Shown one piece after another: positions 59,984 through 64,000 of a stretch of DNA of 64,000 nucleotides (position 1 is the stretch's first letter; each line of letters starts with the position of its first letter). Below the pieces are notes generated by a model that saw only the letters and a program-made list of their open reading frames with translations, ran no database searches and was not told where the DNA came from. Position numbers and translations under genes: made by a program. The DNA comes from Pseudaminobacter sp040049255 (GTDB lineage: Bacteria > Pseudomonadota > Alphaproteobacteria > Rhizobiales > Rhizobiaceae). The stretch lies in assembly GCF_040049255.1 (NCBI RefSeq), contig NZ_JBDZDR010000001.1:372001-436000 (forward strand), written 5' to 3'.

Positions 59984-60829
59984 CTACGCCTCCTGCTTCA
60001 GCGCGCTTTCGTGCCAGCGCCGCAAGATGAGATGCGAGACAAGCGACAGCACGAGAAAGATGACGATGCCGGTGAACGAAATCAGGATCAGCGCGGCGAA
60101 CAGGCGCGGCGCGTTCAGCCGATAGCCGGCCTCGATGATGCGCGAGGCGAGCCCCGACGACTGGCCGGAGGCGCCGGCGACGAATTCGGCCACCACCGCG
60201 CCGATCAGCGAAAGCCCGCCGGCGATCTTCAGCCCGCCGAGGAAATAGGGCATCGCCGCCGGCAGGCGCAGGTGCCAGAGCTCCTGCCGGCGCGTCGCGC
60301 CGTTCAGCCGGAACAGGTCGCGCAAATTGCGGTCGACCGAGTTGAGGCCCAGCGTGGTGTTGGACAGGATCGGGAAGAAGGCCACAATCCATGCACATAG
60401 CAACAGCTTGGCGGTCTGGTTGTCGACATAGATGTTGATGAGCGGGAAGATCGCCACGATCGGCGTGACCTGCAGCACGACGGCGAAGGGGAAGAAGGAC
60501 ATCTCCACCCATTTCGATTGCGCAAAGAGAACCGCAAGCCCAACACCGCCGACCACCGCCAGAAGCAGGCCGAGAAAGGTGATCTTCAGCGTCACCAGCA
60601 GCGACCCGAACAAAAGCCCGGCATCGGAATAAAGTGTCTGCACCACCACGCCGGGGCGCGGCAGGATATATTGCGGAATCTCGTTCCAGACGCAGATGCG
60701 GTCCCACAGCCAGATCGCCAGCGCCATGATTGCGAGCGGCACCACCCATCTGCCGATGCGTTCCAGCCGCTCACTGCGCGCCCGCCGCATCTCTTCCTGG
60801 TCGACTGCAGGTGCCCGGGTTGCCGTCAT
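59984..60829 (-). CDS. ABC transporter permease (nitrate/sulfonate/NMT1-type)
   Basis: A 281-residue permease with six membrane helices. The EAA loop is visible as LFRLNGATRRQELWHLRLPAAMPYFLGGLKI, and TLKITFLGLLLAVVGGVGLAVLF is an early helix. It resembles the BPD_transp_1 permeases of SsuC/TauC or ThiX. Its start, chosen at MTATRAP (60829), overlaps the ATPase stop by 4 bases, so the two are coupled. The substrate is set by the binding protein downstream in coordinates (61645-62649). Confidence 0.88.
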   Translation of the reverse strand: MTATRAPAVDQEEMRRARSERLERIGRWVVPLAIMALAIWLWDRICVWNEIPQYILPRPGVVVQTLYSDAGLLFGSLLVTLKITFLGLLLAVVGGVGLAVLFAQSKWVEMSFFPFAVVLQVTPIVAIFPLINIYVDNQTAKLLLCAWIVAFFPILSNTTLGLNSVDRNLRDLFRLNGATRRQELWHLRLPAAMPYFLGGLKIAGGLSLIGAVVAEFVAGASGQSSGLASRIIEAGYRLNAPRLFAALILISFTGIVIFLVLSLVSHLILRRWHESALKQEA

Positions 60830-61632
60830 GCCCCGCCACTCCGCATCGCCTCGCCCAGCACATCGGAGGCCCGCCGGCAAAGTGCTGCATAGTCCGGCGA
60901 GGTGCGAAACGCCTCGTCGCGCGGATAGGCTGCGTCCACCGCGACCTCTTCGAACACGCGCCCCGGCCGCGCCGCCATCACCACGATGCGGTTGGACAAG
61001 AACACGCTTTCGAACACGCTGTGCGTAACGAAGACGACCGTGAACCGCTCCTCCTGCCAGAGCTCGAGCAGGTCGTTATTGAGCTGAAAGCGGGTGATCT
61101 CGTCCAGCGCGGCGAAAGGCTCGTCCATCAGCAGCAGGCGCGGCCGCGTGACCAGCGCACGGGCGATGGACACCCGCATGCGCATGCCGCCCGAAAGCTC
61201 ACGCGGCACGGCCTTTTCGAAACCGGTGAGGTGCACGCGCTCCAGCAGCTTGGCGACAGCCTGCGCCGCTTCGCTACGAGAAACGCCCCTGAGCCGCAGC
61301 GGCAGCCAGACATTGTCGAAAACGCTCGCCCAGGGCAGCAGCGTCGGCTCCTGGAACACGAAGCCGACTGATGCCTGCTCGCCTGCGCGGCGCGGCCAGT
61401 CGAGCATGCCGGTGGTGGGCGTGGTGAGGCCGGCGATGATGCGCAGCGCGGTGGACTTTCCGCAGCCAGAAGGGCCGAGGAGGCTGACGAAATCACCCTC
61501 CCCGATGGTCAGATTGACGTCGCTAAGCGCCGTGACGCCGTTTGAAAAACTCTTGCCGACCGCGCGAAGCGCCAGAAGCGGTCCGCTTCTCTCGACGCTT
61601 GCGGGCGTTACTGCCGTGCTGGAATGCATCAT
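60826..61632 (-). CDS. ABC transporter ATP-binding protein
   Basis: A 268-residue ATPase. Walker A is LLGPSGCGKSTALR, the Q-loop lies in GFVFQEPTLLPWA, the signature is PRELSGGMRMRVS, Walker B is RLLLMDEPFAALDE and the H-loop THSVFES. It belongs to the nitrate/taurine (SsuB/TauB/ThiZ) subfamily. It is the middle gene of a three-gene transporter unit running from 62649 to 59984. MM at the start allows 61632 or 61629. Confidence 0.9.
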   Translation of the reverse strand: MMHSSTAVTPASVERSGPLLALRAVGKSFSNGVTALSDVNLTIGEGDFVSLLGPSGCGKSTALRIIAGLTTPTTGMLDWPRRAGEQASVGFVFQEPTLLPWASVFDNVWLPLRLRGVSRSEAAQAVAKLLERVHLTGFEKAVPRELSGGMRMRVSIARALVTRPRLLLMDEPFAALDEITRFQLNNDLLELWQEERFTVVFVTHSVFESVFLSNRIVVMAARPGRVFEEVAVDAAYPRDEAFRTSPDYAALCRRASDVLGEAMRSGGA

Positions 61633-61644
61633 CCCGCGCCGGGC

Positions 61645-62649
61645 TTATTTCTTGAGATCGAGGCCGACGCCCTTGTTCACGAAATGCAGCGTATAGGCCT
61701 TCTTAATGTCGAGCCCTTCCGGCACGACTTTGGCCTTGACCATCTTGGCGTAGAAATCGGCCACGCGCTCGTCGGTCATGGCGCCGATGCCTGCCGTTTC
61801 GGCGTCGCCGGAATCGACGATGCCGTGGTCCTTCATCTGCTTGATCGAAAAGGCAACCTGCTCGTCGGTGATGTCGGGATTGTCCTTCTTGATCATCTCG
61901 TTGGCGGCCTTGTTGTCGCCGTAGAGATAATTGTACCAGCCCTTGGCCGAGCCATCGACGAAGCACTGCACCACCTGCGGCCGCTCGTCGATGGTCTTCT
62001 GCATCGCCTCAATGGTCGTGGCATAGGTGCTGAAGCCATAGTCGGCGAGCAGGAAGACGTTTGGCTTGAAGCCGCCCTCCTTCTCAACCGCGAAGGGCTC
62101 GGACGTCGCGTAGCCCTGCTGGATGGATTTAGGGTTCGCGATGAAAGGAGCGGCGTTGAAGGTATAGGGCACGCGCTTGGCCAGGTCGAAGCCGTAGTCG
62201 GTCACCATCCACTGGAAGAAGCTCTGCATCCCCTCGTCGCCGAGAATGTATTGCTCCGCCTTCGGTAGGTCCTCCCATGTGTCGAGCCCCTGCCCGGGAT
62301 GAGAGATCACCACCTGCGGATCCTTCTGGAAGGTGGCCGCGACGATGCGCAGCGGAATGTCCTGCTGCACGGCGTCGAAGGCCTGCAGCAGGTTGCCGCC
62401 CATGTAGAAGTCGATCTTGCCGGCAAGCAGCAGCGGCCGGCCGCTGACCTGCGGCCCGCCCTGCTGGATGGTGACGTCCAGCCCGCAGGCGGCATAGGTG
62501 CCGTCGGCCACGGCCTGGTAGTAGCCGCCGTGCTCGGCCTGGGCCAGCCAGTTGGTCATGAAGGTGACCTTCTCGTTGGCGAAAGCGGTCGAGGCGGTGG
62601 CGCCGAGAAGCGCGCCGACGCCGATGGAGATCACGAAATTCCTGCTCAT
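61645..62649 (-). CDS. ABC transporter substrate-binding protein, NMT1/THI5-like
   Basis: A 334-residue periplasmic protein. The signal peptide is cleaved near STAFANEK. The fold is the NMT1/THI5 type: KVTFMTNWLAQAEHGGYYQAVADG at the first strand and GKIDFYMGGNLLQAFDAV and a PFAVEKEGG loop later. Relatives bind thiamine-pyrimidine precursors, riboflavin, taurine, or other small N-compounds. The ligand is unknown; a creatinine or pyrimidine-type compound would suit the divergent RidA and creatininase genes, but this is a guess. It heads the transporter unit on the minus strand. Confidence 0.86.
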   Translation of the reverse strand: MSRNFVISIGVGALLGATASTAFANEKVTFMTNWLAQAEHGGYYQAVADGTYAACGLDVTIQQGGPQVSGRPLLLAGKIDFYMGGNLLQAFDAVQQDIPLRIVAATFQKDPQVVISHPGQGLDTWEDLPKAEQYILGDEGMQSFFQWMVTDYGFDLAKRVPYTFNAAPFIANPKSIQQGYATSEPFAVEKEGGFKPNVFLLADYGFSTYATTIEAMQKTIDERPQVVQCFVDGSAKGWYNYLYGDNKAANEMIKKDNPDITDEQVAFSIKQMKDHGIVDSGDAETAGIGAMTDERVADFYAKMVKAKVVPEGLDIKKAYTLHFVNKGVGLDLKK

Positions 62650-62907
62650 GCACGCACCCCTCTAATGCCGCTGGCCGGTTATGCCGGGCGTGTTGTCCTC
62701 GTCGAAGCGCATGGGGCGCGACCATGGGGCGGCGCCGATGCGGGGCGCGCTTGCCTCACCCTCCTCCGGCAAACGCCGGCGCCGTCATGCCATTCGCGCG
62801 CGCATCGTGCCCATTTTTCGAACACGAGTCCAGAATTCTAACGCAGCGTCAGACGCTTGAATGCGGTGGGGATTCAGCCTTAGCTTGTGCGATTGGAGGA
62901 GAGAAAA

Positions 62908-63291
62908 ATGTTCAGGTTCCTGACGCCGAAGTCGATCAGACCGCCATTTGCGCGCTACAGCCACGGCGTCGAGGTGCCCGCCGGCAAAAGGCTGGTGGTC
63001 TGCTCGGGCCAAGTGGGCATCGGCCCTGACGATTCAGTGCCGGATGACGTCGGCGCGCAGGCCGAACTGTGCTTCAACAACATTGCCGCGGTGCTGGGCG
63101 AAGCCGGCATGACGCTGGCCAATATCGTGCGGATCAACACCTTCGTCAGCGACCGCGCCTTTCTGAAGCCCTATATGGAGGTGCGAGACCGCTTGTTTTC
63201 CGAGCCGGCGCCAGCCTCCACGCTGCTGATCGTCGCCGGCTTCTCGCGGCCCGAATTCAAGATCGAGGTCGAGGTTATCGCGGCCGGGTGA
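62908..63291 (+). CDS. RidA-family (enamine/imine deaminase-like) protein
   Basis: A 127-residue YjgF/YER057c/UK114-type protein. It has PPFARYSHGVEVPAGKRLVVCSGQ, GAQAELCFNNIAAVLGEAGM, VRINTFVSDRAFLKPYMEVRD and ASTLLIVAGFSRPEFKIEVE, in the normal order. RidA hydrolyses reactive 2-aminoacrylate/enamine intermediates; subgroup members act in catabolic routes for pyrimidines or aromatic amines. GGAGGAGAG before the ATG fixes the start. It is divergent from the ABC transporter (258-base intergenic region, 62650-62907, in which I see no gene) and co-directional with the creatininase-family gene. Confidence 0.88.
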   Translation: MFRFLTPKSIRPPFARYSHGVEVPAGKRLVVCSGQVGIGPDDSVPDDVGAQAELCFNNIAAVLGEAGMTLANIVRINTFVSDRAFLKPYMEVRDRLFSEPAPASTLLIVAGFSRPEFKIEVEVIAAG

Positions 63292-63349
63292 TCGACAAAG
63301 GCGCGATCCGGAGCTAGGCCGCAAATCAAATCAGCAAACGAGGTTCAAC

Positions 63350-64000
63350 GTGGCCGAAGCAAGAAGACGCGTCTGGTGGGGCGATTATCGCACCACCGAA
63401 TATGCCAACATCGATCCCGAGGCGACGATTGCGGTGCTGCCCGTGGCGGCGATCGAGCAGCATGGGCCCCACCTGCCTGTCTCGACCGACACGACCATCA
63501 TGCAGGGCATGCTGGACACGATCATCCCGCGCCTGCCGGAAAATCTCGACGTGCGCATCCTGCCCATCCAGGCGGTCGGCAAGTCCAACGAGCACATTCG
63601 TTCGCCCGGCACGCTGACCTTGCCAGCCACAACGCTGATCGAGGCCTGGACCGAGCTTGGCGTTTCCATCGCGCGCGCGGGCGTGCGCAAGCTGGTGATC
63701 GTCAATTCGCATGGCGGCAACGAGGAGATCATGGGCATCGTGACGCGCGAAATGCGCGTGCGTTTCGACATGCTGGCGGTGAAGACGAGCTGGCAGCGCT
63801 TCGGCCGCCCTGCGGGCATGTATCCCGAGCTGGAAGACCGCCACGGCATTCATGGCGGCGATGTCGAGACTTCGCTGATGCTGCATTTCCGGCCCGATCT
63901 GGTCGACATGAGCCAGGCGGAGAATTTCGTCTCCAACGTCGCCCGGGCGGAACAGAGCTTCGAGCTGATGCGCCAGACCGGCACCCATGCCTATGCCTGG
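63350..64000 (+). CDS. Creatininase-family amidohydrolase (3' truncated by window)
   Basis: The first 217 residues of a creatininase-family protein. The metal-binding signature VAAIEQHGPHLPVSTDTT (Glu, His and Asp ligands), RSPGTLTLPATTLIEAW, and IVNSHGGNEEIMG, with a later HGGDVETSLML segment holding the Glu, are present. Creatininase opens creatinine to creatine; other members act on 3-dehydro-scyllo-inosose or mycofactocin-type amides. The GTG start at 63350 follows the RidA gene by 58 bases. The C-terminus lies outside the window, so the exact branch is not fixed. A role feeding sarcosine to Sox via creatine is an inference. Confidence 0.86.
   Translation, partial: MAEARRRVWWGDYRTTEYANIDPEATIAVLPVAAIEQHGPHLPVSTDTTIMQGMLDTIIPRLPENLDVRILPIQAVGKSNEHIRSPGTLTLPATTLIEAWTELGVSIARAGVRKLVIVNSHGGNEEIMGIVTREMRVRFDMLAVKTSWQRFGRPAGMYPELEDRHGIHGGDVETSLMLHFRPDLVDMSQAENFVSNVARAEQSFELMRQTGTHAYAW

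Overview
The window looks like chromosome of an aerobic alphaproteobacterium of the order Rhizobiales, near Mesorhizobium and relatives. This is inferred from the high GC content, the gene families present (sarcosine oxidase soxBDAG, Bmt-type betaine:homocysteine methyltransferase, DUF1127, DUF559, DUF1203 and DUF1810 proteins) and the short palindromic intergenic repeats. I see no tRNA, rRNA, CRISPR array, insertion sequence or phage gene. Two genes are cut by the window ends: a 3-hydroxyisobutyrate dehydrogenase at the left and a creatininase-family gene at the right.

The theme is removal of methyl groups from quaternary and methylated amines, and the handling of the one-carbon units released. 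From 4.2 to 9.1 kb there is a non-pyrrolysine MttB-type methyltransferase and a large FAD/GcvT-type amine demethylating oxidase, separated by an intergenic repeat and a small DUF559 endonuclease-like gene. At 12.7 kb lies a betaine:homocysteine methyltransferase gene. From 16.9 to 27.6 kb there is a corrinoid methyl-transfer locus: a second MttB protein with a downstream iron-sulfur protein, then divergently a corrinoid carrier, a DUF1638 protein, a formyltransferase-like protein, a 'virulence factor'-family small protein, a MetV-like Fe-S protein, a MetF-like methylene-THF reductase, an MtgA-like methyl-corrinoid:THF methyltransferase and a RamA/RACE-like corrinoid reactivase. A GlxA-type AraC regulator follows at 30.5 kb and another FAD/GcvT oxidase at 31.8-34.3 kb.

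From 34.6 to 42.1 kb the subject changes to a cell-surface glycolipid locus: a multi-pass GT-C-like membrane protein, an aminotransferase, an NAD-dependent epimerase, a small EmrE/EamA-like transporter, a DprE1-like oxidase and a HAD-UbiA fusion. This resembles the polyprenyl-phosphate ribose/arabinose pathway. A large MscS channel gene follows.

From 45.5 to 50.6 kb is the heterotetrameric sarcosine oxidase operon soxBDAG. From 51.5 to 59.2 kb an XRE-cupin regulator precedes four overlapping genes: oxidase, homocysteine methyltransferase, aminotransferase and oxidase. Together they could strip three methyl groups from an N-trimethyl amino acid and then transaminate the product. The right end carries an NMT1-type ABC transporter, a RidA protein and the start of a creatininase-family gene.

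The parts fit as follows (inference). MttB proteins or Bmt remove the first methyl from a betaine. FAD/THF oxidases and Sox remove the others as methylene-THF. The corrinoid route delivers its methyl to THF, where MetF/MetV can interconvert methyl- and methylene-THF. Two near-identical palindromes before bmt and the MtgA-like gene suggest that both sides answer to S-adenosylhomocysteine status. A fixed-spacing composite motif before the corrinoid locus and before the 31.8-kb oxidase suggests a shared activator, possibly the GlxA-type protein.
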